Assembly: GCF_010728325.1 (NCBI RefSeq)
Contig: NZ_AP022570.1
Coordinates: forward strand, 806,001 to 870,000
Source of the DNA: Mycolicibacterium poriferae
Lineage (GTDB): Bacteria > Actinomycetota > Actinomycetes > Mycobacteriales > Mycobacteriaceae
Length of the DNA stretch: 64,000 nucleotides
Direction: 5' to 3'
In this document: in pieces, positions 54,262 to 64,000 of the stretch
Layout: every line of letters begins with the position of its first letter
Position numbering within the stretch: position 1 is the first letter of the stretch
Notes under the pieces: model-generated
What the model saw: only the letters and a program-made list of their open reading frames with translations
What the model was told of the DNA's origin: nothing
Databases searched by the model: none
Position numbers and translations under genes: made by a program

Positions 54262-55683
54262 TTGCGCATCGGCAAGATCACGGTTGGCGGACTTGACGAA
54301 TGGTCGCTGACCCCGGGTGCTGTCGTCTCATGGCATCCGACGGCGGAAGCGCAGGACAAGGCCCGGCAGGCGCCGGTCAGTGCGGTTCCGGTCAGCTACA
54401 TGCAGGGCCAGCATCTTCGTAACTACTGTGACCGTGCCGCGGCGGGTTTGAACTTCTCCCGCCAGATCATCGCCAGCTGTGACGTCGCGGGCCAGTGCGA
54501 CATCGCGGCGATGGACCATGCCGTCAACGCCTACCTGCGGCGGCACGACACTTTTCGCAGCTGGTTCCGACATGTCGGTGACAACGAATTCATCCGCCAC
54601 GCCCTCGAGGATCCGGCCGACATCGAATTCGTCCCGATCGAGCACGGCGTGATGACCGTCGAGCAGATTCACGAGCACGTGGTGGCCATCCCGAATCCGT
54701 TGGAATGGGGTTGTTTCACGTTCGGTGTCATTCAGAACGACGAATTCTTCACGTTCTTCGCCTCCATGGACCACGTGCACGGGGACGCCACCCTGATCGG
54801 TACCACGATGCTGGAAGCCAACGGAATGTATTCGGCGCTCAGTGGCGGCGGATCGGCGCTCACTCTTCCCGACGCCGGCAGTTTCGACGCATTCTGCGTT
54901 CGCGAACGCGAATACACCGCGGATCTGGATGTGGATTCACCCGGTGTGCAGGCGTGGATCGATTTCGCCGAGAACAATGACGGCGGTTTCCCCGAATTCC
55001 CGCTGCCGCTGGGGGACCCGCAGGAATCGGTGAGCAGCAGAATGACGTCAGAAGTGCTGATGGACGCAGCGCAGACGGAACGTTTCGATGCCGCCTGTGC
55101 CGGCGCGGGTGCGCGTTTCGTGGGCGGATTGTTCGCCTGCCTCGCCCAGATCGAGCACGAATTGACCGGCGCGTTGACCTATTACGGGTTGACTCCGCGG
55201 GATTCGCGCAACGCCGGCGACAATTTCATGACCCAGGGGTGGTTCACCGGGCTCATCCCGATCACGGTGCCGATCGGGGCGGCGTCATTCGGCGAAGCCG
55301 CGTGGTCGGCCCAGTCGTCGTTCGATTCCGGTTTGAACATGGCGAAGGTGCCGTATTACCGGGTGCTCGAGTTGGCGCCGTGGCTGAAATGGCCGCAACC
55401 GAATTTCCCGGTCTCGAATTTCCTGCACGGCGGCGCCGCTCCGCTCAACGCCATTCTGGCGGCCGGTGACATGGGCCTGGCCGACAACATCGGCATCTAC
55501 CCCGACGGCCGGTTCTCGTATCAGCTGACGATTTACATATTCCGCTACGGCGAGGGCACCGTGATGGCCATCATGCATCCGGACAATCCGGTCGCCGAGA
55601 AGTCGGTCACGCGTTATCTGCAGGCGATGCGGTCGGTGTGCGGGCAGGTCGCCGACATCGGTCATTGGGGACGCGTCGCCTGA
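54262..55683 (+). CDS. papA3: Polyketide-associated acyltransferase PapA3
   Basis: 473 residues, TTG start with GGGAGGG upstream, beginning MRIGKITV like M. tuberculosis PapA1/PapA3. The condensation-type active site is DHVHGDA, with His171 and Asp175 in the HxxxD spacing; the usual following Gly is Ala. In TPP synthesis PapA3 acylates trehalose to give the diacyltrehalose core on the cytosolic side. It is the first gene of the papA3-mmpL10-fadD23-PE operon, with mmpL10 36 bp downstream. Confidence 0.92.
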   Translation: MRIGKITVGGLDEWSLTPGAVVSWHPTAEAQDKARQAPVSAVPVSYMQGQHLRNYCDRAAAGLNFSRQIIASCDVAGQCDIAAMDHAVNAYLRRHDTFRSWFRHVGDNEFIRHALEDPADIEFVPIEHGVMTVEQIHEHVVAIPNPLEWGCFTFGVIQNDEFFTFFASMDHVHGDATLIGTTMLEANGMYSALSGGGSALTLPDAGSFDAFCVREREYTADLDVDSPGVQAWIDFAENNDGGFPEFPLPLGDPQESVSSRMTSEVLMDAAQTERFDAACAGAGARFVGGLFACLAQIEHELTGALTYYGLTPRDSRNAGDNFMTQGWFTGLIPITVPIGAASFGEAAWSAQSSFDSGLNMAKVPYYRVLELAPWLKWPQPNFPVSNFLHGGAAPLNAILAAGDMGLADNIGIYPDGRFSYQLTIYIFRYGEGTVMAIMHPDNPVAEKSVTRYLQAMRSVCGQVADIGHWGRVA

Positions 55684-55719
55684 CGGGGCGCAGCGAGGTG
55701 AGAGCGACATGCAGGTGAC

Positions 55720-58700
55720 ATGCGGAAACTAGCCGGCGTCGTGGTGCGCTGGCCCTGGGCCGTGATCGGGGTCTGGGTCGCGATGGCGCTCGCGCTGCCG
55801 CTGACGTTTCCCTCGCTCGGCGAGATGGCCGAGCGGCACCCGCTGGTCATCCTGCCCAGCGACGCGCCGTCGAGCGTCACCGCCACCAAGATGGCCGAGG
55901 CGTTCGGCGAAACCGGGTCGGACAACCTGATGGTCGTCGCGTTCATCAACGAGTCCGGGCTGACGCGGGACGACGAAGCGGTCTACCGCGACGTGGTGGA
56001 CGCATTGCGCGACGACATCACCGACGTGGTGTCGACGCAGGACTTCATCAGCACCCCGCAGCTGCGGCAGTTCATGACCAGCGAGGACAAGACGACCTGG
56101 GTGCTGCCGGTCAGCCTCGACGGCGAATTGGGCACCCCGCGGTCCTACGAGTCGTTCAACCGGGTGTCGACGATCGTCGACCACCACACCGCCACCGGCG
56201 CCTCGGGCGACGGCCTGGACGTCTATGTCACCGGGCCCGCGGCCACCGTCGCCGACCTGACCGTCGCCGGCCAACAGGACCGCCTGCCCATCGAGATCGC
56301 CATCGCGGTGCTGGTGCTGGGCGTGCTGCTGCTGGTCTACCGCAACCCGCTGACCATGCTGTTGCCGTTGGTGACCATCGGGTCGTCGCTGCTGATCGCG
56401 CAGGCCGTGGTGGCCGGCTACTCGCAGCTGACCGGCTCAGGGGTGTCCAACCAGTCGATCGTGTTCCTCAGCGCGATCATGGCCGGCGCCGGGACGGACT
56501 ACGCGGTGTTCCTGATCAGCCGCTACCACGACTATCTGCGCTCGGGCGCCGGTTACGACCAGGCGGTCACCCGGGCGATGATCTCCATCGGCAAGGTCAT
56601 CACCGCGTCGGCGCTCACGGTGGGCATCACGTTTCTCGTCATGAGCTTCGCCCAGATGGGGGTGTTCCGGACCATCGGGGTGTCGGCGGCGATCGGCATC
56701 GGTGTCGCCTACCTGGCCGGGGTGACGCTGCTGCCGGCGATCCTGGTGCTCGCCGGGCCACGCGGCTGGGTCAAGCCGCGACGGGAACTGACCGCCCGGT
56801 TCTGGCGCCGTTCCGGTATCCGCATCGTCCGGCGGCCGGTACCCCACCTGGTCGCCAGCGTGCTGGTGCTCGCGTTGTTGGCCGGCGGCGCGACGCTGGC
56901 GACCTTCAACTACGACGACCGCAAGGCCGTCGCGGACTCCGCGCCCAGCTCGGTGGGTTACGCCGCCCTGGAACGCCACTTCCCGATCAGCCAGTCGATC
57001 CCGCAGTACGTGCTCGTCCAATCGCCGCACGACCTGCGCACCCCCCAGGCGCTGGCCGACCTGGAGCAGATGGCCTCCCGCATCGCCCAGCTGCCCGACG
57101 TCGCCCGGGTCATGGGCGTCACCCGCCCGCTGGGTGAGGTGCCCCCGGAGTTCCGGGCGACGTTCCAGGCGGGCATCGTCGGTGACCGGCTGGCCGCCGG
57201 TTCCGCCCAGATCGGCGAGCGCTCCGGAGACCTCAACGAACTCGCCGACGGGGCGAACACGCTGGCCGACACCCTCGACGACGTGCGTGCCCAGGTCGAC
57301 GAGATCGCGCCCAGCCTGCAGAGCCTGATCGGCACGTTCTCGTCGGTGCGCGCCGAGTACGGCGGCGAGAAGCTGGTGCGCGACGTCGAAACCGCGGCCA
57401 AGCTCGTCGACAGCGTCAACAAGCTGGGCCTGTCGATGGGGGTCAACTTCCGCGCCGTGCGCGACATGTTCGCCTGGATCGGACCGGTGCTCACGGCGTT
57501 GCAGGGCAACCGGGTGTGTGACGCCAACCCGTCCTGCGTCGAGACCCGCGCCCAGTTCGAAAAGGTGATCGCGGCCCGCAACGACGGTCGCGTCGACGAG
57601 ATCAACCAGCTGGCCGGCGAGCTGCAGGGCGTCGACGACCGCCAGAGCCTGACCGCCACCGTGAACAAACTCAACGACGCGCTCGCCACGCTGACCGCGG
57701 CCGCAGCCGACCTGGGGCTGGACTCGCCCGCCGGTGCGCGGGCCGGGCTGGCCGACGTGCAGGACGGCGCTGACCGGCTGGCCGACGGCAGCCGTCAGGT
57801 GGCGGGTGGCGTCGATCAGCTCGTCGAGCAGATCAAGGTGATGGCGGCCGGCCTGGATCAGGCCTCGACGTTCCTGCTGACGATGCGCGCCGAGGCGTCG
57901 GGTTCGACGATGGCCGGTTTCAACATTCCCGCCGAGGTGCTCAACGCCGTGGAGTTCCAGCAGGCCGCCGAGGCGTTCCTGTCCCCGGACGGTCGATCGG
58001 CGCGCTACCTGGTGCAGACCGAGCTGAATCCGTTCAGCCCGGAGGCGATGGACCAGGTCAACGTCATCAGCGACGTCGCCCGCGGCGCGCAGCCCAACAC
58101 CACGCTGTCCGACGCGTCGATCTCGATGGGTGGCTTTCCCGCCGCGCTGCGGGACACCCGCGACTACTACGAGCGCGACATCCGTTTCATCATCATCGTG
58201 ACGTTGATCGTCGTGCTGTTGACGTTGATGGTGCTGCTGCGCTCGCTGGTCGCGCCGTTCTACCTGGTGGGCTCGGTGGTGTTGTCCTATTTCGCGGCCA
58301 TCGGCATCGGCGTGCTGTTCTTCCAGGTGCTCCTGGACCAGCAGCTGCATTGGAGTGTGCCGCCGCTGGCGTTCGTGGTGCTGGTGGCCGTCGGCGCGGA
58401 CTACAACATGCTGTTCGTGTCGCGGATGCGTGACGAGTCGCCGCACAGCGTGCGCTACGGCGTCATCCGCACCCTGGGATCCACCGGCGGGGTGATCACC
58501 GCGGCGGGGCTGATCTTCGCGGCGTCGATGGCCGGGCTGTTGTTCTCCAGCATCGGCATCGTGGTCCAGGGCGGGTTCGTCATCGGGGTCGGCATCCTGC
58601 TGGACACGTTCGTCGTGCGCACCATCACGGTGCCGGCCATCGCCGCGCTGGTGGGCACGGCGAACTGGTGGCCCTCCAAGCCCCCGCAGATCGGACCGCG

Positions 58701-58737
58701 CCGGTCGGAGCCGCGGGCGCCGGCAGAGATCGACTGA
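55720..58737 (+). CDS. mmpL10: RND-family lipid transporter MmpL10
   Basis: 1005 residues, the usual MmpL size. Twelve membrane spans in two halves, each with a large periplasmic domain. The proton-relay Asp-Tyr pairs are present in AGAGTDYAVFLISRYHD and VAVGADYNMLFVSRM. The second periplasmic domain contains a long helical, coiled-coil-like stretch (DLNELADGANTLADTLDDV to DGADRLADGSRQVAGG), typical of the MmpL8/10 branch. In M. smegmatis and M. abscessus it exports the diacyltrehalose precursor of TPP. It sits between papA3 and fadD23. It could be confused with MmpL8, but the gene context favours MmpL10. Confidence 0.92.
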   Translation: MRKLAGVVVRWPWAVIGVWVAMALALPLTFPSLGEMAERHPLVILPSDAPSSVTATKMAEAFGETGSDNLMVVAFINESGLTRDDEAVYRDVVDALRDDITDVVSTQDFISTPQLRQFMTSEDKTTWVLPVSLDGELGTPRSYESFNRVSTIVDHHTATGASGDGLDVYVTGPAATVADLTVAGQQDRLPIEIAIAVLVLGVLLLVYRNPLTMLLPLVTIGSSLLIAQAVVAGYSQLTGSGVSNQSIVFLSAIMAGAGTDYAVFLISRYHDYLRSGAGYDQAVTRAMISIGKVITASALTVGITFLVMSFAQMGVFRTIGVSAAIGIGVAYLAGVTLLPAILVLAGPRGWVKPRRELTARFWRRSGIRIVRRPVPHLVASVLVLALLAGGATLATFNYDDRKAVADSAPSSVGYAALERHFPISQSIPQYVLVQSPHDLRTPQALADLEQMASRIAQLPDVARVMGVTRPLGEVPPEFRATFQAGIVGDRLAAGSAQIGERSGDLNELADGANTLADTLDDVRAQVDEIAPSLQSLIGTFSSVRAEYGGEKLVRDVETAAKLVDSVNKLGLSMGVNFRAVRDMFAWIGPVLTALQGNRVCDANPSCVETRAQFEKVIAARNDGRVDEINQLAGELQGVDDRQSLTATVNKLNDALATLTAAAADLGLDSPAGARAGLADVQDGADRLADGSRQVAGGVDQLVEQIKVMAAGLDQASTFLLTMRAEASGSTMAGFNIPAEVLNAVEFQQAAEAFLSPDGRSARYLVQTELNPFSPEAMDQVNVISDVARGAQPNTTLSDASISMGGFPAALRDTRDYYERDIRFIIIVTLIVVLLTLMVLLRSLVAPFYLVGSVVLSYFAAIGIGVLFFQVLLDQQLHWSVPPLAFVVLVAVGADYNMLFVSRMRDESPHSVRYGVIRTLGSTGGVITAAGLIFAASMAGLLFSSIGIVVQGGFVIGVGILLDTFVVRTITVPAIAALVGTANWWPSKPPQIGPRRSEPRAPAEID

Positions 58738-58801
58738 CCGAGGTCGGCAGTGCTGCGCGAACCATGTGAAACTACGAGACCGAGGCCCTTCCCCGTGCCA
58801 C

Positions 58802-58846
58802 CCCTTATGACGCCAACCCTCATGACGCCAACCCTCATGACCTGTG
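58802..58846 (+). repeat. Three 15-bp tandem repeats between mmpL10 and fadD23
   Basis: Units begin at 58802, 58817 and 58832 with core CCCTCATGACGCCAA; the last is divergent. They lie in the 147-bp gap before the fadD23 GTG, so they may sit in its leader or promoter. Each unit carries an ATGA. Confidence 0.75.
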
Positions 58847-58884
58847 CCACCCCCCATGAGTCGACGAGCTGATACGGACCCATC

Positions 58885-60639
58885 GTGACGACAACGTCTG
58901 AGTCGACGATCCTGTCGATGCTGCACGGCCGTGCCAGTCTGCGGCCCGACGAGATCGCTTTCACGTTCACCCATTACGACCGGGATCCCGCCGGTGTCGC
59001 GGAGAGCCTGACGTGGTCGCAGTTGGCGCGACGGACGATGAACGTGGCCGTGCAGCTGCGGCGGCACGGATCGGCCGGCGATCGGGCGGTGATCCTGGCC
59101 CCGCAGGGCCTGGAGTACATCCTGGCGTTCCTGGGTTCGCTGCAGGCCGGTCTGGTCGCGGTGCCGTTGCCGCTGCCGTTCCCCGGGTCGGGTCACGAAC
59201 GCGTCGGTGCGGTGCTCACCGACACCGAGCCCGCGGTGGTGCTGACGACGTCGGCAGCCGCGGTCGACGTCGGTGACTACGTGGCGAAGGCCGACCTGGC
59301 GTCGCCACCTCAGCTCGTCGAGATCGACGGGCTGGACCTGGACGCCGATCAGGTCGGCGCGGGGCTGGAACCTGTTGGCGCGCAGAGCCTGGCGTACCTC
59401 CAGTACAGCTCGGGTTCGACGCGTCAACCGACCGGGGTGATGCTCTCGCACCGCAACCTGACCGTGAATTTCGAGCAGCTGATGCGCAGCTTCTTCGCGG
59501 CCGCGCCGCTGCCCCCGGACGCCACGCTGGTGTCGTGGCTGCCCTTCTACCACGACATGGGCCTGGTACTGGGGGTGTGCGCCCCGATCCTGTGCGGCCG
59601 GCGCGCGCAGCTGATGAGTCCGGTGGCGTTCCTGGAGAAGCCGTCCCGCTGGGTGCGCGCTCTCGCCGAGAACCCGCATGCGTGGTCGTCGGCGCCGAAC
59701 TTCGCGTTCGACATGGCGGCCCGCAAGACCGCCGACGCCGATCTCGCCGGCCTGGACCTGGGCGGGGTGGTGGGCATCATCAGCGGCGCCGAACGGGTCG
59801 AGCCGGCCACCCTGCACCGCTTCGTCGACCGGTTCGCCCACTTCGACTTCCGCGACCACATGATGCGCCCGGCCTATGGTCTGGCCGAGGCGACGGTGTT
59901 CGTGGCGACGGGAACGTGGGACGAATCGGCGCCGGCGGCGTTCTTCGACGCCGAGGCGTTGGCGCAGCGTCAGGTGCGGCCGTGCCGGGCGGGACAGGGC
60001 ACGGCGCTTGTCCGGTACGGGGTGCCGCAGTCCCCGGCGGTGCGCATCGTCGACGGCGACTCCGGACGCGAATGCGCTGCGGACGCCGTCGGTGAGATCT
60101 GGGTGCACGGCGACAACGTCGCCGACGGGTACTGGGGGCGCCCGCCCGCCGAGCAGGTCGGCTTCGGTGCGACGATCGTCGACCCGTCGCCGGGCACGCC
60201 GGCCGGGCCGTGGCTGCGCACCGGGGACCTGGGGTTCGTGCACGCCGGGGAGCTGTTCGTCGTCGGTCGCATCAAGGACCTGCTGATCATCCGGGGCCGC
60301 AACCACTACCCGGAGGACATCGAGGCGACGGTGCAGGCGATCACCGGCGGCCGGGTGGCGGCGGTATCGGTTCCGGTGCGCGGCACCGAGGAACTGGTGG
60401 CCGTCGTCGAGCTCAAGCGGCCGGCCGACCTCGACAGCGCCGCACACCGCCGGTTCGACGACGTCAGAAGTCAGGTCACCGCGGCGATCTCGACCGCGCA
60501 CGGGTTGAGCGTCGGCGACCTGGTGCTGGTGGCCTCCGGCTCGATCCCGACGACCACCAGCGGCAAGATCCGCCGCGCCGCCTGCGTCGAGCAGTACCGC
60601 AACAACGAGTTCATCCGGCTCGACGCCGAGGCGGAGTAA
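58885..60639 (+). CDS. fadD23: Fatty-acyl-AMP ligase FadD23 (FAAL)
   Basis: 584 residues, GTG start. FAAL class: [20 protein letters not shown] as the P-loop, [26 protein letters not shown], and [19 protein letters not shown] near the hinge; [13 protein letters not shown] contains the C-terminal Lys. FAALs make acyl-adenylate and pass it to a Pks rather than to CoA. In the TPP pathway FadD23 loads the starter fatty acid on the divergent Pks. The end is 38 bp before the PE-type acyltransferase gene. Confidence 0.93.
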   Translation: MTTTSESTILSMLHGRASLRPDEIAFTFTHYDRDPAGVAESLTWSQLARRTMNVAVQLRRHGSAGDRAVILAPQGLEYILAFLGSLQAGLVAVPLPLPFPGSGHERVGAVLTDTEPAVVLTTSAAAVDVGDYVAKADLASPPQLVEIDGLDLDADQVGAGLEPVGAQSLAYLQYSSGSTRQPTGVMLSHRNLTVNFEQLMRSFFAAAPLPPDATLVSWLPFYHDMGLVLGVCAPILCGRRAQLMSPVAFLEKPSRWVRALAENPHAWSSAPNFAFDMAARKTADADLAGLDLGGVVGIISGAERVEPATLHRFVDRFAHFDFRDHMMRPAYGLAEATVFVATGTWDESAPAAFFDAEALAQRQVRPCRAGQGTALVRYGVPQSPAVRIVDGDSGRECAADAVGEIWVHGDNVADGYWGRPPAEQVGFGATIVDPSPGTPAGPWLRTGDLGFVHAGELFVVGRIKDLLIIRGRNHYPEDIEATVQAITGGRVAAVSVPVRGTEELVAVVELKRPADLDSAAHRRFDDVRSQVTAAISTAHGLSVGDLVLVASGSIPTTTSGKIRRAACVEQYRNNEFIRLDAEAE

Positions 60640-60677
60640 GGTCTGAGCCAGTGCAGCCGAGTGGGTGGGGGAATGCA

Positions 60678-61829
60678 GTGAGGCGTCTGGTCGCGTTCGG
60701 CACCGCGCTGAGCACCATCGGCGCCGCGGGCTGGCTCGGGTTCGGCACCGCCGCAGCGGACGAGCCCGGCCCCGCGCCGGTCCCGCCGCCGGGGCCCGCC
60801 GCTGCGGCGGGTGGAGCGCCGGCGCTGGGCACCCCGGGACGCGCCTACGCGTTGGGCGGCGCGCACGTGCTCGGGATCCCGTACGACGAGTACATCATGC
60901 GCACCGGCGCGGACTGGTTCCCCGGACTGGAGCGCCAGATCGTCGACTACCCGGCCGGTCAGGTCCAGGGCCACACCCTGGAGCGGCTCTTCCCGGGTAT
61001 CGGCGCCTTCGGGGACCGCTTCGTGCCCGGCCTCGGCCTCGACGGCCCCAGCGTCGGCGAGTCCGTCGACGTCGGTTCGCCCGACACCATCGCCGCGATC
61101 CGGGAGGGCGGACAGGGCACCGCGATCGGTCTGTCGGAGGGCGCGATGGTGCTCAACGACGTCCAGGCGCGCCTGGCCTACGACCCGGCCGCCCCGCCTC
61201 CGGACCAGTTGAGCTTTGCCATGTACGGGGATCCGGTGGCGCGCCACGCCTTCGGCGAGAGTTTCCTGACGCAGAACTTCCCCGTCGGCAGCGTGGTGCC
61301 CTCGCTGGACTATCGGATCCCGGCGCCGGTGGAAAGCCAGTACGACACCTACCAGTTCATCTCCGCCTACGACAGCATCGCCGACTGGCCCGACCGCCCG
61401 GACAACTGGCTGTCGGTGGCCAACGCGATCGTGGGGCTGGCGACCGGCCACACCGCGGTGGCGTTCACCGACCCGAGCATGGTGCCGCCGCAGAACATCC
61501 GAACCAGCGTCAACTCCCGGGGCGCCACGACGACGACGTACATGATCCCCGAGGAGCACCTCCCGCTGGTGCTGCCGTTCAAGTACCTCGGCGTGCCCAA
61601 GGAGACGTTGATCGAGCTCGACGCGGTGCTCAAGCCGTACGTGGATGCCGGCTACTCGCGCAACGACGATCCGGCGACCGCCCCGGTCACCGTGGACCCG
61701 GTCAACGGCTACGACCCGGCGGCCGTCACCGCCCCGGCCACGCAGGCCGCGTTCGGTGGTGGCGCGGATCCGGTGTCGCAGTTGCTCTCCGGTCTGCAGT
61801 ACGTGCTGAACAACCCGCCGACCGGCTAG
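60678..61829 (+). CDS. Secreted PE-PPE-domain acyltransferase of TPP synthesis (PE)
   Basis: 383 residues. N-terminal signal peptide ([18 protein letters not shown] to GTAAADE), a Pro/Ala linker, then a PE-PPE/serine-hydrolase domain with nucleophile elbow [10 protein letters not shown] near residue 155 and a conserved [10 protein letters not shown] segment. In M. smegmatis the equivalent protein transfers polyphleoyl chains to exported diacyltrehalose to give TPP, outside the membrane, like Chp proteins in other trehalose lipids. GGGGGA precedes the GTG at 60678; a GTG at 60651 is the alternative and would add nine residues. It is the last gene of the operon and convergent with the Gap-like gene 9 bp away. 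Confidence 0.9.
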   Translation: MRRLVAFGTALSTIGAAGWLGFGTAAADEPGPAPVPPPGPAAAAGGAPALGTPGRAYALGGAHVLGIPYDEYIMRTGADWFPGLERQIVDYPAGQVQGHTLERLFPGIGAFGDRFVPGLGLDGPSVGESVDVGSPDTIAAIREGGQGTAIGLSEGAMVLNDVQARLAYDPAAPPPDQLSFAMYGDPVARHAFGESFLTQNFPVGSVVPSLDYRIPAPVESQYDTYQFISAYDSIADWPDRPDNWLSVANAIVGLATGHTAVAFTDPSMVPPQNIRTSVNSRGATTTTYMIPEEHLPLVLPFKYLGVPKETLIELDAVLKPYVDAGYSRNDDPATAPVTVDPVNGYDPAAVTAPATQAAFGGGADPVSQLLSGLQYVLNNPPTG

Positions 61830-61838
61830 TCAGCCCGG

Positions 61839-63126
<1,288 letters not shown>

Positions 63127-63135
63127 CCGCCGGCG

Positions 63136-63297
63136 TCAGGGCCGCGCGCTGAGCTCCTCGCGGTAATGCGCGATGCGATGGTCCAGTTCGGCGGCATCAG
63201 CGTTGCGCCCCTCTTTGCGGGCGAGCTGTGCGCGGGCACTCAGTTCGCGGATCGCGGTGCGGATGTCGTTGATGCTCTGGGGTGCTTGGAGCGACAC
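63136..63297 (-). CDS. Small charged helical protein, unknown function
   Basis: 53 residues from a GTG with AAAGG seven bases upstream; an in-frame ATG at 63312 would add five. The sequence (SINDIRTAIRELSARAQLAR, KEGRNADAAELDHRIAHYRE) is rich in Arg, Glu and Ala with no Cys or membrane span, and predicted fully helical with heptad-like spacing. It is convergent with the flavin reductase (9-bp gap) and upstream of nothing on its strand. Codon use looks like real coding sequence. The family is not recognised. Confidence 0.6.
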   Translation of the reverse strand: MSLQAPQSINDIRTAIRELSARAQLARKEGRNADAAELDHRIAHYREELSARP

Positions 63298-63355
63298 AAT
63301 GCTGCCTTTCATCGTTGACTGGCTGCTTCCTGCAGCGTACCCCCGTGTCGGGCGT

Positions 63356-63805
63356 CTATACCGGTGTGCGCGAATCCTCGTCGTTGCCGACCGCGGCCGG
63401 CGGGACGGCGGTCAGCGGGTCCACGGGGCGGCGCGTCCGGCCCTGGTCCGACTGGATCGCGAACCCTTCCCGGACCCAGTACTCGAAGCCGCCGATCAAC
63501 TCACGCACCCGCGAGTAGCCCAGTTCGGCCAGGGCGTGCGCGGCCTTGGTCGCTCCGTTGCAACCCGGGCCCCAGCAGTACACGACGATGTCGGCGTCCC
63601 GGTCCGGCAGCACAGCGGTGGCGCGCGACGCGAGGTCGGCGCCGGGGATGTGCACGGCGCCTGGCACGCGCCCCTGCTGCCACGCCGGTAATGAGCGGGT
63701 ATCGACGACGACGGGAGCTCTGCCGGCCGCGCGGAGGGCGGCCAGGTCGGCGGGGTCGATCTCGAAGGCGAGTTTGGCGGCGAAGAACGCGCGGGCTTCT
63801 GTCAT
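63356..63805 (-). CDS. Rhodanese-like sulfurtransferase domain protein
   Basis: 149 residues, single rhodanese domain: VVVDTRSLPAWQQGRVPGAV, IPGADL, then the active-site loop YCWGPGCNGATKAA containing the Cys, and LGYSRVRELIGGFEYW. The CWGPGCNGA loop is longer than the CRxGxR loop of classic rhodaneses, so the substrate may not be thiosulfate. ATG 63805 is chosen; the frame to 63883 is probably leader. There is no signal peptide. Confidence 0.85.
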   Translation of the reverse strand: MTEARAFFAAKLAFEIDPADLAALRAAGRAPVVVDTRSLPAWQQGRVPGAVHIPGADLASRATAVLPDRDADIVVYCWGPGCNGATKAAHALAELGYSRVRELIGGFEYWVREGFAIQSDQGRTRRPVDPLTAVPPAAVGNDEDSRTPV

Positions 63806-63922
63806 GTGTTCATCGAAGCGCGGGCGAACCCGCGAAGGAACCAGTGAGCCACGGAAAAGGCGGCGTCCGCCCCGCGATTCCACGGATTCTCCAGCGTTGG
63901 GCCGGGGAATCCGCGGTATCGG

Positions 63923-64000
63923 TCAGGGGCGCATGGCGTAGGCGCCGTCGTAGTCCCGCACGTGCTCCCACACCCGGTCGAAGCGTGCCGGGTCGGTGGC
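63923..64000 (-). CDS. 3' end of a further gene, cut by window
   Basis: Only 25 residues are visible, ending RFDRVWEHVRDYDGAYAMRP before TGA. The codon pattern is mycobacterial. This is too short to identify. It lies 117 bp upstream of the rhodanese gene on the same strand. Confidence 0.5.
   Translation of the reverse strand, partial: ATDPARFDRVWEHVRDYDGAYAMRP

Noticed and set aside
56437..60501. 1354-codon minus-strand frame opposite mmpL10 and fadD23
   Set aside because: Shadow of two well-defined plus-strand genes and their repeat-containing gap; low-complexity His/Arg/Gln sequence with no recognisable domain.

Overview
High-GC mycobacterial chromosome. The gene order follows the Mycobacterium tuberculosis Rv0220-Rv0245 backbone as I remember it: lipC, a WS/DGAT, an Rv0223c-like aldehyde dehydrogenase, Rv0224c to Rv0228, aftD, lpqI, htdX, fabG4, fadA2, fadE5, Rv0245. 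It also carries a complete trehalose polyphleate (TPP) cluster, which is typical of rapid growers such as M. smegmatis and M. phlei and absent from M. tuberculosis. A Mycolicibacterium-type rapid grower is the best guess. I see no tRNA, rRNA, transposase, phage gene or CRISPR array.

Layout. 1-7.3 kb: a truncated amidohydrolase, an HSL-type esterase, a large ATP-dependent LuxR regulator and a fused double acyl-CoA dehydrogenase. 7.4-13.9 kb: a neutral-lipid block of lipC plus a WS/DGAT acyltransferase, convergent with an LPLAT-fadD12-lipO operon. A perfect KstR-type operator lies upstream of that operon. 14.2-15.7 kb: an AraC-DinB fusion abutting a dihydrofolate-reductase-like gene. 15.8-25 kb: aldehyde dehydrogenase (second KstR-like site), methyltransferase, glycosyltransferase, a DUF2236 protein flanked by two small look-alike membrane proteins, two conserved membrane proteins and an acyltransferase-3. 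25-33.2 kb: an acyl-CoA ligase, the arabinofuranosyltransferase AftD, a DUF2613 protein, the lipoprotein glycosidase LpqI and a TetR regulator. 33.2-40.3 kb: the htdX-fabG4 / fadA2 / fadE5 beta-oxidation or fatty-acid module. A small RNA matching the position of F6 (ncRv10243) lies before fadE5, and related TTAC...GTAA palindromes lie at three promoters. 40.4-42.9 kb: a DapB-like oxidoreductase, an SDR and TspO. 42.9-62.5 kb: the TPP cluster, with an 11-kb bimodular polyketide synthase divergent from papA3-mmpL10-fadD23-PE, and a Gap-like membrane protein. 62.6-64 kb: flavin reductase, a small charged protein, rhodanese and the 3' end of one more gene.

How the TPP genes fit together (family knowledge plus motifs seen here): FadD23 activates a fatty acid as acyl-AMP and loads the Pks. 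The Pks elongates it with malonyl units into polyphleic acids. PapA3 acylates trehalose, MmpL10 exports the diacyltrehalose, and the secreted PE-type acyltransferase completes TPP outside the membrane.

Most unusual signals: (i) the Pks has KS-AT-KR-ACP then KS-AT-DH-ER-KR-ACP, with only one DH although the product needs dehydration in both half-cycles, and its two KR domains carry opposite stereochemical signatures; (ii) a probable local operator family tying the TetR gene to fabG4/fadA2/fadE5; (iii) tandem arrays of GC hairpins at the ends of two convergent gene pairs; (iv) a dispersed long-stem palindrome present twice; (v) the DUF2236 gene sandwiched between two small membrane proteins.
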